From an uncultured Muribaculaceae bacterium (GTDB lineage Bacteria; Bacteroidota; Bacteroidia; Bacteroidales; Muribaculaceae), in assembly GCA_904501735.1 (NCBI GenBank), contig CAJGBY010000004.1:1-64000 (forward strand): DNA of 64,000 nucleotides, written 5' to 3'. The first letter of the stretch is position 1, and each line of letters starts with the position of its first letter. The position numbers were made by a program, and so were the translations under genes. Positions 17,135 to 26,207 of this stretch are shown here, one piece after another. The notes beneath the pieces were generated by a model that saw only the letters and a program-made list of their open reading frames with translations, had not been told where the DNA came from and did not search any database.

Positions 17135-17155
17135 CCGTAGGTTGACAACCTACGG
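17135..17155. repeat. 21-bp palindrome (CCGTAGGTTG A CAACCTACGG)
   Basis: Second copy of the palindrome at 15350-15369, with one central A added. It directly precedes the shared 73-base element. Confidence 0.8.
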
Positions 17156-17156
17156 T

Positions 17157-17229
17157 TACTCATAAATAATGTCTTTCAGACATTTCATAGCTTCATTCAC
17201 TCGCATTGAAACATGGGTGATAGATAATG
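17157..17229. repeat. ~73-bp shared intergenic element, copy B
   Basis: Matches 15506-15577 (29 identical bases, then 20 of 23). Hairpin AATGTCT/AGACATT at 17168-17184. The gap 16998-17337 holds a terminator, these repeats and the promoter at 17273. Confidence 0.75.
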
Positions 17230-17272
17230 ATTTTTATCCTATAATTTGTGTCGGTATGAGCAAAAAATGAGT

Positions 17273-17280
17273 TATCTTTG
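17273..17280 (+). promoter_or_regulatory. -7 element of the first phosphodiester glycosidase gene
   Basis: TATCTTTG matches TAnnTTTG. No -33 at the standard spacing; TTTG at 17245-17248 is 24 bases upstream. Start near 17286 leaves a leader of about 50 bases. Confidence 0.5.
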
Positions 17281-17337
17281 TGAATTGATACATTGTGTGT
17301 CGAAAAAGGAAGGAAAATATTTAATAAAATTATCGAT

Positions 17338-19827
17338 ATGAGAAAAATTACTACTTTTTTGCTCTTTGTGGTGCTATCGGTGTTGACTGTTAATGCTGAT
17401 ATAGTGCTTGATGGTAAAACTTATGCAGTGGATACCATTATGGAAAGAGAGATTGGTCCTGGTGTGAAGCACTTGCGTGTTCGTCTACCTGAATATCCAT
17501 TGAATATCTTCATGCTTGAAATGGATATGACTAATCCTTACAATCGTGTGGAAACAACTCAAGCTAAGAATAAACTTGGCTCAACTGAAAAGCTTGCTGA
17601 TGCTTATACTCGTCACAAGGCGATGGGCAAGAAGCCATTGGCTGGCTGTAATGCTTCGTTCTGGTGTGTGTCTTCGCAAATTCCATGGTATAACTTCATG
17701 CCAGGTGTGCCTCATGGTGCTGAAGTGGTGAACGATACTATCTATGTGAATACTAACCGCAATGGTGTGTTCGATTTCAATGGTGGTACTGTGAACACAG
17801 CGTCTACTATTATCGCTAAGGATGGTCGCGCGCTTGTGGGTCGTCACGAATGGTATGGTTGCGTGAAGTCGCCTAAGTTCTCGGCCGACCAAGAAATTAT
17901 CCAAGTGAATAAGTGTATCGATGCTGGTCAGTTGGTGCTTTTCAACCATGCTCGTGGTCGCAACAATGTGTTCTATAGCTATGTGCAAGACTGCCATTAT
18001 ATCTTCTTGAAGCTTAAGGAAGATTCAAAGTGGGCTATCGCTAAGGATATCAAGTTTGAAGTGGCTGAAATCAAGCTATCGGCTAACAACCAAGTGCTTG
18101 GCAACTATGATGCTTGTTTGATCGCTGACGGTGCTTACAAGGCTGAAATGGAAAAGCTTGCTGTGGGCGACGAAGTGGCAATCAATAACTACTGGTTTGA
18201 TATCGATGGCGACCGTAAGCCTATCGAAGTGGAAAATATGACCGAAGGTGAAGCGCATGTGATGCTTAAGGGTCAAATCACTAATCGTGCAACAGCCGAT
18301 TATGGTGCAAAGGTGTATTCACGCACAGCTTATGGTAACAATCAAGAAGGTACAAAGTTGTATATGATTGTAATCGAAATGGCAACCAATCCAGAATATG
18401 GTAACTCAAAGGGTTGTACAGCAACTGTGATGTGCAATATTTGGAAACAATTTGTTCCAGATCTATGGAATGTGGCAAATATGGACGCTGGTGGATCGGC
18501 TCAAATGCTTATTGGTAGCTCAGTGGCGAATAAGACAACTGAAGCAACACCTCGTGCCGTGGCTAATGGTATGATGGTGTTCTCTACAGCACCTACTGAA
18601 GATGCCGATGTGGTAGCAGCATTGCGTTTCGAAAAGCCAAACTTGAAAACTCCTATCTATTATAGTGTAGCGCCTAATGTGCTTGGTTATAACAAGTATG
18701 GCGAATTGATTTCGGAACATGTAGATGTAACTTACACTTGCTCTGAAGCAGTGGGCGCACCAAGTGCCGATGGTAAGGCTATCGAAGTGGGAGGAACACC
18801 AGGTTACGGAACAATCACTGCTCACTACAATGGTGCTGAAGTAACAGTTCCTATCGAAATCCAAAACACAGAGTTTGCAATTCGTTTGAAACCAATGATT
18901 TTGATCGATGCTAAGCGTGAATATCCTATCGAAATCACAACAGTAGCAAATGGTGAAACTATGACTTATGATCCATCTCGTTTCACTTGGGAAATCGAAG
19001 ACGAAACAGTGGTTTCAATCGAAAACGGCGTATTGAAAGGCTTGAAAGAAGGTACAACAAATATTAAAGCTACACTCGGTACATTTGCCGACGAAACTAC
19101 AGTGAAGGTGGAAATTGCTCCATCGGCTGTAATGACTCAAGAATGGAACGACTGGACAGTAACAAGCGCAAATCTTTCAAGCAATGCAGTGCTTGCTGCC
19201 GATGGTACATTGGCATTTGGCTATTCAGGTTCTCGTAAGGCAACAATCAAGCTTGAAAAAGATGTAATGGTATATAGTCTTCCTGATAGCGTGATTTTGG
19301 AAGTAACAACAACCACTCCATTGAACGATCTTACAGTAGATGTTCGTTCGGGTGCAATACCTGGTGAAAACGGGGTAGTGCTTGGTGAAAATGGTGTGGC
19401 TGTGGGTACACACAAGTGGAACTTGCTTGACTGCGTAGGTGGTGTGAACGATATGGGTAGCTATCCATTGAATGTAAAGAGCATTCTTTATAACATCAGC
19501 TCAAAGAAGAGTGAATATGTGTTGGGTGACAACACTATCAAGACAAGATTGTACAGTGTGTATAGCAACTACTCAAGTGGTGTGGAATCGGTAGGCGCTA
19601 ATAAGTCGGTGACTGTGATTCCAGCTGGCAAGTCAATTCTTGTGAGCGCATCATGTGTTGATGTAGTGACAGTAGAAGTGTATGACCTTGCAGGTGCAGT
19701 ACAATATTCAAAGGTTGTAGAAGTGAATGGTGGTCGTGCAGTGTTGACACCAGCGCTTGGCAACGGTCTTTACATCGTTAAGGTAACAGGTGCAGGTGAA
19801 AGCGCAGTGTGCAAAATCGTGCTTTAA
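17338..19827 (+). CDS. secreted phosphodiester glycosidase (NAGPA/PF09992-type), first of two tandem paralogs
   Basis: Starting at MRKITTFLLFVVLSVLTVNA (signal peptide), the 829-residue protein has a phosphodiester glycosidase domain at about 60-420: KPLAGCNASFW (Asn105 region), YSRTAYGNN (about 327-335), NMDAGGSAQM (Asp383, Gly385-386, Ser387) and TPRAVANGMMVF. These match the NG-F, R-T and D-G-G-S motifs of the enzyme that uncovers mannose 6-phosphate. A bacterial-Ig-like region follows (RFTWEIEDETVVSIENGVLK), then a type IX sorting domain ending CKIVL. The bacterial substrates are unknown; sugar-phosphodiester polymers are expected. A terminator separates it from its paralog. Confidence 0.85.
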   Translation: MRKITTFLLFVVLSVLTVNADIVLDGKTYAVDTIMEREIGPGVKHLRVRLPEYPLNIFMLEMDMTNPYNRVETTQAKNKLGSTEKLADAYTRHKAMGKKPLAGCNASFWCVSSQIPWYNFMPGVPHGAEVVNDTIYVNTNRNGVFDFNGGTVNTASTIIAKDGRALVGRHEWYGCVKSPKFSADQEIIQVNKCIDAGQLVLFNHARGRNNVFYSYVQDCHYIFLKLKEDSKWAIAKDIKFEVAEIKLSANNQVLGNYDACLIADGAYKAEMEKLAVGDEVAINNYWFDIDGDRKPIEVENMTEGEAHVMLKGQITNRATADYGAKVYSRTAYGNNQEGTKLYMIVIEMATNPEYGNSKGCTATVMCNIWKQFVPDLWNVANMDAGGSAQMLIGSSVANKTTEATPRAVANGMMVFSTAPTEDADVVAALRFEKPNLKTPIYYSVAPNVLGYNKYGELISEHVDVTYTCSEAVGAPSADGKAIEVGGTPGYGTITAHYNGAEVTVPIEIQNTEFAIRLKPMILIDAKREYPIEITTVANGETMTYDPSRFTWEIEDETVVSIENGVLKGLKEGTTNIKATLGTFADETTVKVEIAPSAVMTQEWNDWTVTSANLSSNAVLAADGTLAFGYSGSRKATIKLEKDVMVYSLPDSVILEVTTTTPLNDLTVDVRSGAIPGENGVVLGENGVAVGTHKWNLLDCVGGVNDMGSYPLNVKSILYNISSKKSEYVLGDNTIKTRLYSVYSNYSSGVESVGANKSVTVIPAGKSILVSASCVDVVTVEVYDLAGAVQYSKVVEVNGGRAVLTPALGNGLYIVKVTGAGESAVCKIVL

Positions 19828-19858
19828 TAGCGAGTAGATTATAAAACTAAGAAAAAAG

Positions 19859-19896
19859 GAAGGTCGGGCTATGAATAGCTCGACCTTCTTGTTTGT
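19859..19896 (+). terminator. intrinsic terminator
   Basis: GAAGGTCGGGCTA (19859-19871) pairs with TAGCTCGACCTTC (19876-19888), with one G-T, followed by TTGTTTG. It resembles the stem at 17045 in sequence (GGTCG core). Confidence 0.7.
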
Positions 19897-19971
19897 ATCT
19901 AAAAATGGCGAATTTGGGGCTGTGGCTATGCTAAAAAAACTGAAAATTTTATTAGAAATAAAAAAATAATA

Positions 19972-19979
19972 TATCTTTG
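19972..19979 (+). promoter_or_regulatory. -7 element of the second phosphodiester glycosidase operon
   Basis: TATCTTTG, 67 bases before the ATG at 20047. The -33 region is degenerate. Confidence 0.45.
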
Positions 19980-20046
19980 TAAATTGATGTAAAATATCCT
20001 AATTTGGATAAGTGTATCATTACGAAAACTAACAACCAACAACTAT

Positions 20047-22539
20047 ATGAAGAAAATTTCTACACTTGTATTATTCGCACTAATTTCGGTGCTTTCATTG
20101 AGTGCTCAGATTACACTTAATGGCAAATCTTGTAGTGTTGACACTATAATGCGTCGACAAATCGGTCCTGGTATTGTGCAAACAATAGTGCGTGTACCAG
20201 AGTATCCATTGAATGCCTATGTGCTCGAAATGGATATGAAAAATGAGTACAATCGTGTGGAAACAACTCAAGCCAACAACACACTTGGCAAGCAAGAATA
20301 TTTGACCAAGGCCTACACTCGTCATCAAGCGATGGGCAAGAAGCCTTTGGCAGCTTGTAATGCTTCGTTCTGGGTAGTGTCGGGTACAGGTAAGCCTTAT
20401 ACCGACTTTATGATGGGCGTGCCATTCGGTGGAGTAGTGGTGAACGACACACTTTACACCAATACCAACGATGCATCAATCGACGGTTGGAACGGCGGCG
20501 GCGGATGGACAGGTTCGGCTATTGTCGACACTAACGGCAAGGTGCATGTGGGTCGCCACATGTGGAATGGTGTTGTGAAGTCGGCTAAGTTCAGCGCTAA
20601 TCAATCGCTTGTGCAAGTGAATAAGCGTTGTGATACAGGGCAATTAACACTTTTCAATCATGCAGTAGGTCGTAACCACACTTTCTATGCTGTGGATAAC
20701 TGCCATTATATCTATCTAAACCTAAAGGCAGGCGAAAAGTGGGTTATCGCAAAAGATGTGAAATTTGAAGTAGCTGCAATAACTCTAAATGGCAACAGCA
20801 AAACCCTTGGCAACTATGATGCATGTTTGGTAGCCGATGGTGCTTACAAGGCTGAAATGGAAAAGCTTGCTGTGGGCGACGAAGTGGCAATCAATAACTA
20901 CTGGTATACAGCCGATGGTGACGGAACACCTATTGCTGTAGAAAACATGGTGGAAGGTAATGCTTATGTGATGCTAAATGGTGAATTGACCGCACGCAAC
21001 ACTAACGAAACATACAATTCACAAGTGTACTCACGCACAGCTTATGGCTGTAATGCCGATGGTACAAAGCTTTATATGATTGTAATCGATAAAGCAGTAC
21101 ACCCTGAATATGGTAATTCAGCAGGTTGTAGCACAACAGTGATGTGTACTTTGTGGAAATATCTTATCCCTGAATTGTGGAATGTGGCAAACTTTGACGC
21201 AGGTGGTTCAGCACAAATGATGGTGGGTGGAGAGATTATCAACAAAACAACCGAAGCAAGCGCTCGCGCCGTGGCTAATGGTTGGATGATGTTCTCAACT
21301 GCTCCAGCTGAAGATGCCGATGTGATTGCAGCATTGCAATTTGAACAACCAAACTTAAAATCGCCTATCTATTACAATGTAGCTCCTAATGTGCTTGGCT
21401 ATAACAAGTATGGCGAATTGATTTCAGAAAATGTAGATGTAACTTTCACTTGCTCTGAAGCAGTGGGCGCACCAAGTGCCGACGGTAAGGCTATCGAAGT
21501 GGGAGGAACTGCAGGATATGGCACAATCACAGCTCACTACAATGGTGTGCAAGTAACAGCACCTATTCAAGTGTTGGGTACTGAGTTTGCTATTCGCTTG
21601 AAACCTATGATTTTGATTGATGCAAAGCGTGAATATCCTATCGAAATCACTACTGAAGTGAATGGCGAAACTTTGACTTACGATCCATCTCGTTTCACTT
21701 GGGAAATCGAAGACGAAAGCGTGGTTTCAATAGAAAATGGCGTGTTGAAAGGCTTGAAAGAAGGCACAACTAAGATAAAAGCAACCCTTGGCACATTTGC
21801 CGACGAAACTACAGTGAAGGTGGAAATCGCTACTGCAGCTATTATGAGCCAAGAATGGAACGACTGGACAGTAACAAGCACCAATCTATCGAGCAATGCA
21901 GTGCTTGCAGCCGATGGTACATTGGCATTTGGCTATTCAGGTTCGCGTAAGGCAACAATCAAGGTAGAAAAGGACGCTATGATGTATAGTCTTCCTGATA
22001 GCGTGATTTTGGAAGTAACAACAACCACTCCATTGAACGATCTTACTGTAGATGTTCGTTCAGGTGCGATAACTGGTGCCAATGAGATAGTATTGGGCAA
22101 AGATGGCTTGGCTGTGGGTACACACAAGTGGGATTTGCTTGACTGCGTGGGTGGCATGAACGATATGGGTAGCTATCCATTGAATGTAAAGAGTATTCTG
22201 TATAACATTAGCTCAAAGAAGAGTGAATACGTGTTGGGCGACAACACTATCAAGACAAAATTGTATGGCGTGTATAGCAACTTCTCAAGTGGCGTGGAAT
22301 CGGTAGGCGCTAATAAGTCGGTGACTGTGATTCCAGCAGGCAAGTCAATTCTTGTGAGCGCATCATGTGTTGATGTGGTGACTGTAGAAATTTATGACTT
22401 AGCAGGTGCAGTACAATATTCAAAGGTTGTAGAAGTGAATGGTGGTCGTGCAGTGTTGACACCAGCGCTTGGCAACGGTCTATACATCGTTAAGGTAACA
22501 GGTGCAGGCGAAAGCGCAGTGTGTAAAATCGTGCTTTAA
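20047..22539 (+). CDS. secreted phosphodiester glycosidase, second tandem paralog
   Basis: The 830-residue product has the same layout as its neighbour: signal peptide (LISVLSLSAQ), phosphodiester glycosidase domain with KPLAACNASFW, YSRTAYGCN, NFDAGGSAQM and SARAVANGWMMF, Ig-like region and type IX sorting domain. The C-terminal half is almost identical to the first copy even in DNA (long runs with only silent changes), while the catalytic half differs clearly, for example WVVSGTGKPYTDF against WCVSSQIPWYNF around the putative active site. I infer a duplication with split substrate preference and conserved export part. It leads a four-gene run to 29903. Confidence 0.85.
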   Translation: MKKISTLVLFALISVLSLSAQITLNGKSCSVDTIMRRQIGPGIVQTIVRVPEYPLNAYVLEMDMKNEYNRVETTQANNTLGKQEYLTKAYTRHQAMGKKPLAACNASFWVVSGTGKPYTDFMMGVPFGGVVVNDTLYTNTNDASIDGWNGGGGWTGSAIVDTNGKVHVGRHMWNGVVKSAKFSANQSLVQVNKRCDTGQLTLFNHAVGRNHTFYAVDNCHYIYLNLKAGEKWVIAKDVKFEVAAITLNGNSKTLGNYDACLVADGAYKAEMEKLAVGDEVAINNYWYTADGDGTPIAVENMVEGNAYVMLNGELTARNTNETYNSQVYSRTAYGCNADGTKLYMIVIDKAVHPEYGNSAGCSTTVMCTLWKYLIPELWNVANFDAGGSAQMMVGGEIINKTTEASARAVANGWMMFSTAPAEDADVIAALQFEQPNLKSPIYYNVAPNVLGYNKYGELISENVDVTFTCSEAVGAPSADGKAIEVGGTAGYGTITAHYNGVQVTAPIQVLGTEFAIRLKPMILIDAKREYPIEITTEVNGETLTYDPSRFTWEIEDESVVSIENGVLKGLKEGTTKIKATLGTFADETTVKVEIATAAIMSQEWNDWTVTSTNLSSNAVLAADGTLAFGYSGSRKATIKVEKDAMMYSLPDSVILEVTTTTPLNDLTVDVRSGAITGANEIVLGKDGLAVGTHKWDLLDCVGGMNDMGSYPLNVKSILYNISSKKSEYVLGDNTIKTKLYGVYSNFSSGVESVGANKSVTVIPAGKSILVSASCVDVVTVEIYDLAGAVQYSKVVEVNGGRAVLTPALGNGLYIVKVTGAGESAVCKIVL

Positions 22540-22577
22540 TAACTGAGAAAAATATTAATAACTAAATAAATTTATAG

Positions 22578-25253
22578 ATGAGGAAAATTACTAAACTAAT
22601 TTTGTCTTTGATTCTTGCTGTGGGTTTCATGCCAGCATTTGCGGCTGAAGCGCCAGTGGAAATGAAGCATGAGATGCGTTCGACATGGCTCACCACAGTG
22701 TGGGGTATCGACTGGCCTTCTGTTCAAGGTAATTCAGAAAGCGCGATAACATCTCAAAAGACCCAAATGATTAAGATTCTTGACTCGTTGGCAGTTAATA
22801 ATTTTAATTCAGTGTGTTTCCAAGTTCGTACAATGAGCGATGCTTTCTATAAGTCATCATACGAACCATGGTCAAACTGGTTGACAGGTACTCGTGGCTT
22901 GGATCCAGGTTGGGACCCATTGGCATTTGTAGTAGAAGAATGTCACAAGCGTGGTATGGAATGTCTTGCATGGGTGAACCCATATCGTTTTGCAAGTGAA
23001 ACATCAGCATGGATTGATGGTGGTGATGGTACTAATTATGTAGAAAATGGCTGGATTATCGATGCAAATTCAGGTACAAAGATCTTGAACCCAGGTAAGC
23101 CTGAAGTAATCGAACACATCATCAAGGTTCTTGAAGAAATCGTTGTAGGATATGACATTGATGGTATGCTTTTCGACGACTATTACTATAATAGTGCATC
23201 CGATTCGGGCGATGCTGCCGATTATACAGCTTATAAGACAGCTGGTGGTACTATGTCGAAGGCTGATTGGCGTCGTAACAATGTGCACACTTTCATCAAG
23301 GGTGTATTTGATATGATTCAAAAGCACAAACCATGGGTACGTTTCGGTCAAGCGCCTCCGGGAACAACTTACACTGCAAAGGATTTGGCAGCAAAATATG
23401 ATGTTGAACAATGTCCAGGTGGTTATGAACTATGCTATAGCAGCCAATATGTTGATATCCTTCGCTTGATGGGTGAAGGTGTGATCGACTTTATCTCTCC
23501 TCAAGTATATTGGGGTATTGGTTCAAGCCCATCAGATTATGCTAAGGTAACTCCTTGGTGGGGAACAATCTCTAAGCGTTTCAACCGTCACTTATTTGTG
23601 GCTCAAACTATCCAATATCTTAAGAACGGTGGTTCAGCAACAAGTGGTACAACATCATTTGCTGAATACTATGATCAAACAATGATCAACCGTAAGTCGG
23701 CTCAATTAGGTTCGACTGGTTCGATCTTCTATTCACAAAAGTATATGTATTATAAGCAAGGTGGTCAAACTTTCGGCAACTATATGAAGTCGAAGTGTTA
23801 CCAAAAGCCTGCTGTGATGCCAGCGATGACTTGGAAGGAAGCTCCTGCTCAAGGTAAGGTTACCAACTTGGCTTATGACGAAAATACTAATTTGCTTACA
23901 TGGGACGCAAAGGAAAATGTGCGTTACACAGTATATGCAGTGCCTAATGGTGTAGAACCAAGCGCATTCGCTAAGGAACAAGACTATCTATTGGGTGTGA
24001 GCTACGATGCATCTTACACTATCCCTGAAGAATATCGCAGTGGTTACTACTATGCAGTGTGCGTTTACGACCGCTATGGTTATGAATGGGATGCTGAAGC
24101 ATGGAAGCCAGTATATGCCGAAACTTTGGCTAATCCTACATTGGTATCACCAGCTACAGGCTTTGCAACTGATAAGCCATTCGATTTCGTGTGGAATGCA
24201 GTTGACGGTGCTGAAAAGTATGCACTTGACATCGCAACTGATGCTGCTTTCTTGAATATTGAAAAGTCAGTGCAAACTACTGCTACAACTCTATCGGTGA
24301 ATGAAGTTTATAATTCAATTTCAAAGAATAAGACTCTTTACTGGCGTGTAAGAGCTATTGCTAAGGGTAAGAATGATGGTACTTCAGCAAGCCACACATT
24401 CGAATACAAGCTTGTTCAATTGCTCACTCCAACCCATGAAGAAGAAAACTTAGATCCTAAGGTAAACTTCACATGGAGTGTGACTACTGAAGGTGCTCCT
24501 ATCACATTGCAAGTAGCCGAAGACTTGAATTTCGAAACTATCGTGCTTGAAAAAGAATCAACAACAGGTGGCTACACTGCACAAGTGTATGAATTGCACC
24601 CATTGATGACTTACTATGCACGCGTAATTAAGGATGGCAAACCATCTGATTACATCAAGTTCTCAACTAAGATGATGACTTGTACACCTCCTACATTCAA
24701 GTTCCCTCTAAATGGTGGTGTATGCTACGCTAACAGCTTTATCGAAATCGTACCTCAAGATGGTGCTCAAATTGTGACTATCCAAGTGGATAAGACAAAC
24801 GCATTTGGTAGCTCAAAGAGCCAAAAGAAGGTGGAAAACTTCGAAAATGCTATTGCTGCAAGCGAATTTAAGCTTTCTCGTAAGAACCCAATGCAAGACG
24901 GCGAAACTTACTATGCTCGCGCGCAAGTACAATATGCCGACGAAAGTGGTGCAATGCAAACAACCGATTGGGGCGAAGTGATTTCATTCGTATATTCATC
25001 AAGCCAAAGCGCAATCGATGCTGTAGATGCTGAAGCATCAGTGAAGATTGTAGGCGAAGATGTAGTAGTATCGGCAGGAAAGGTAGCCGAAGTGCAAGTG
25101 AATGCAGTGTCAATGCTTGGTAATGTAGTAGAATTGTATGTTGGAAAGACAGCCAACGAAGAAGTGTCGTTGAGCGAATTGGCCGACGGATTCTATGTAG
25201 TGAGAGTGGCTGTAGATGGCAAGTTGCACACTATTAAGTATATCAAGAAATAA
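22578..25253 (+). CDS. GHL10 (PF02638, DUF187) glycosyl-hydrolase-like secreted protein
   Basis: The 891-residue protein has a signal peptide (AVGFMPAFAAEAP) and an N-terminal GHL10 barrel (about 28-405): MRSTWLTTVWGIDWPSVQGN, FNSVCFQVRTMSDAFYKSSY, RGMECLAWVNPYRFA, DIDGMLFDDYYY and DFISPQVYWGI. This family, related to YngK, is a TIM-barrel group of glycoside-hydrolase relatives whose substrates are poorly known. The acidic cluster in LFDDYYY is a good catalytic candidate. Two or three fibronectin-III-like domains follow (TLVSPATGFATDKPFDFVWN; LTPTHEEENLDPKVNFTWSV), then a type IX sorting domain ending IKYIKK. It lies 38 bases after the second phosphodiester glycosidase. Confidence 0.85.
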   Translation: MRKITKLILSLILAVGFMPAFAAEAPVEMKHEMRSTWLTTVWGIDWPSVQGNSESAITSQKTQMIKILDSLAVNNFNSVCFQVRTMSDAFYKSSYEPWSNWLTGTRGLDPGWDPLAFVVEECHKRGMECLAWVNPYRFASETSAWIDGGDGTNYVENGWIIDANSGTKILNPGKPEVIEHIIKVLEEIVVGYDIDGMLFDDYYYNSASDSGDAADYTAYKTAGGTMSKADWRRNNVHTFIKGVFDMIQKHKPWVRFGQAPPGTTYTAKDLAAKYDVEQCPGGYELCYSSQYVDILRLMGEGVIDFISPQVYWGIGSSPSDYAKVTPWWGTISKRFNRHLFVAQTIQYLKNGGSATSGTTSFAEYYDQTMINRKSAQLGSTGSIFYSQKYMYYKQGGQTFGNYMKSKCYQKPAVMPAMTWKEAPAQGKVTNLAYDENTNLLTWDAKENVRYTVYAVPNGVEPSAFAKEQDYLLGVSYDASYTIPEEYRSGYYYAVCVYDRYGYEWDAEAWKPVYAETLANPTLVSPATGFATDKPFDFVWNAVDGAEKYALDIATDAAFLNIEKSVQTTATTLSVNEVYNSISKNKTLYWRVRAIAKGKNDGTSASHTFEYKLVQLLTPTHEEENLDPKVNFTWSVTTEGAPITLQVAEDLNFETIVLEKESTTGGYTAQVYELHPLMTYYARVIKDGKPSDYIKFSTKMMTCTPPTFKFPLNGGVCYANSFIEIVPQDGAQIVTIQVDKTNAFGSSKSQKKVENFENAIAASEFKLSRKNPMQDGETYYARAQVQYADESGAMQTTDWGEVISFVYSSSQSAIDAVDAEASVKIVGEDVVVSAGKVAEVQVNAVSMLGNVVELYVGKTANEEVSLSELADGFYVVRVAVDGKLHTIKYIKK

Positions 25254-25290
25254 TAAAAACTAATAATTAATAATCAAAAAGACTATCAAA

Positions 25291-26196
25291 ATGAAGAAAA
25301 TGCTATTGTCATTGGCTGTTTTGGTAAGTTCATCAGCGTTTGCGCAAGTGCTAAATGTGAACTCTATCGAGAAGGTAAATCTACCTATCGATGGAGAACG
25401 CATTGTAGCAGGTATCAGCCCAAAGGGTGATTATATCCTTTTGACTGGCTCGCAATTAGATGGCTTGACAAAGTATGACCTTGCTACAGGTAAGAGCGAG
25501 GTGCTTACAACAGCTTGGGGTGCTGGTAACGGCGTGAAAATTACTGCCGACGGCAAAAATGTGGTGTATCGCGAAGATTCTTTCGTGAATGGTTTGCGTT
25601 ATACTGATGTAGTGAAGAAAGATCTTGCTACAAAGGCAGAAGTGTCATTGGCTAAGGCTACTCGCAACCTTAATACTATCGCTCTACAAGGTGGTAATGC
25701 TATGATTGTGAATAGTGGTAGATTGACAAAGAAAGTGGTTACAAAATCACTTAATACTACAGCTACAGCTCCTGTGGTATCGATCGATAACAAGCAATTG
25801 ATGATCACTAAGAATGGTGTAACATCGGTGCTTTCTCCTAACGGAACACAATATAGCTACATTTGGCCTTCAGTATCACCTGATGGCAAGAAGGTGTGCT
25901 ACTTTGTGTGTGGCGTGGGTTGTTTCGTGAGCGATATCAATGGTAAGAATGTGAAGGAACTTGGTATTCTTCGTGCTGCACAATGGTATGACAACAATAC
26001 TGTAGTGGGTATGAAAGATGCTGATGATGGCCACATGATTACAGCTTCAGCTATTATAGCTAAGACACTTGATGGCAAGTCACAAACTCTTACTGATGCT
26101 TCGATGATTGCAATGTATCCATTTGCATCAAGCGCAAGCAAGAAGATTGTGTTCTCTACAATCAATGGTGAAGCTTATATTATTAATGTTAAATAA
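25291..26196 (+). CDS. secreted TolB/PD40-like propeller protein
   Basis: The 301-residue product has a signal peptide (VLVSSSAFAQ) and PD40-like blades: ISPKGDYILLTGSQLDGLTK, KITADGKNVVYREDS, WPSVSPDGKKVCYFVCGVGC. It has no sorting domain, so it probably stays in the periplasm, unlike its neighbours. TolB-type propellers bind peptides or partner proteins. It is cotranscribed with the amidase (11-base gap). Confidence 0.75.
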   Translation: MKKMLLSLAVLVSSSAFAQVLNVNSIEKVNLPIDGERIVAGISPKGDYILLTGSQLDGLTKYDLATGKSEVLTTAWGAGNGVKITADGKNVVYREDSFVNGLRYTDVVKKDLATKAEVSLAKATRNLNTIALQGGNAMIVNSGRLTKKVVTKSLNTTATAPVVSIDNKQLMITKNGVTSVLSPNGTQYSYIWPSVSPDGKKVCYFVCGVGCFVSDINGKNVKELGILRAAQWYDNNTVVGMKDADDGHMITASAIIAKTLDGKSQTLTDASMIAMYPFASSASKKIVFSTINGEAYIINVK

Positions 26197-26207
26197 TAGA
26201 TTGAGCT

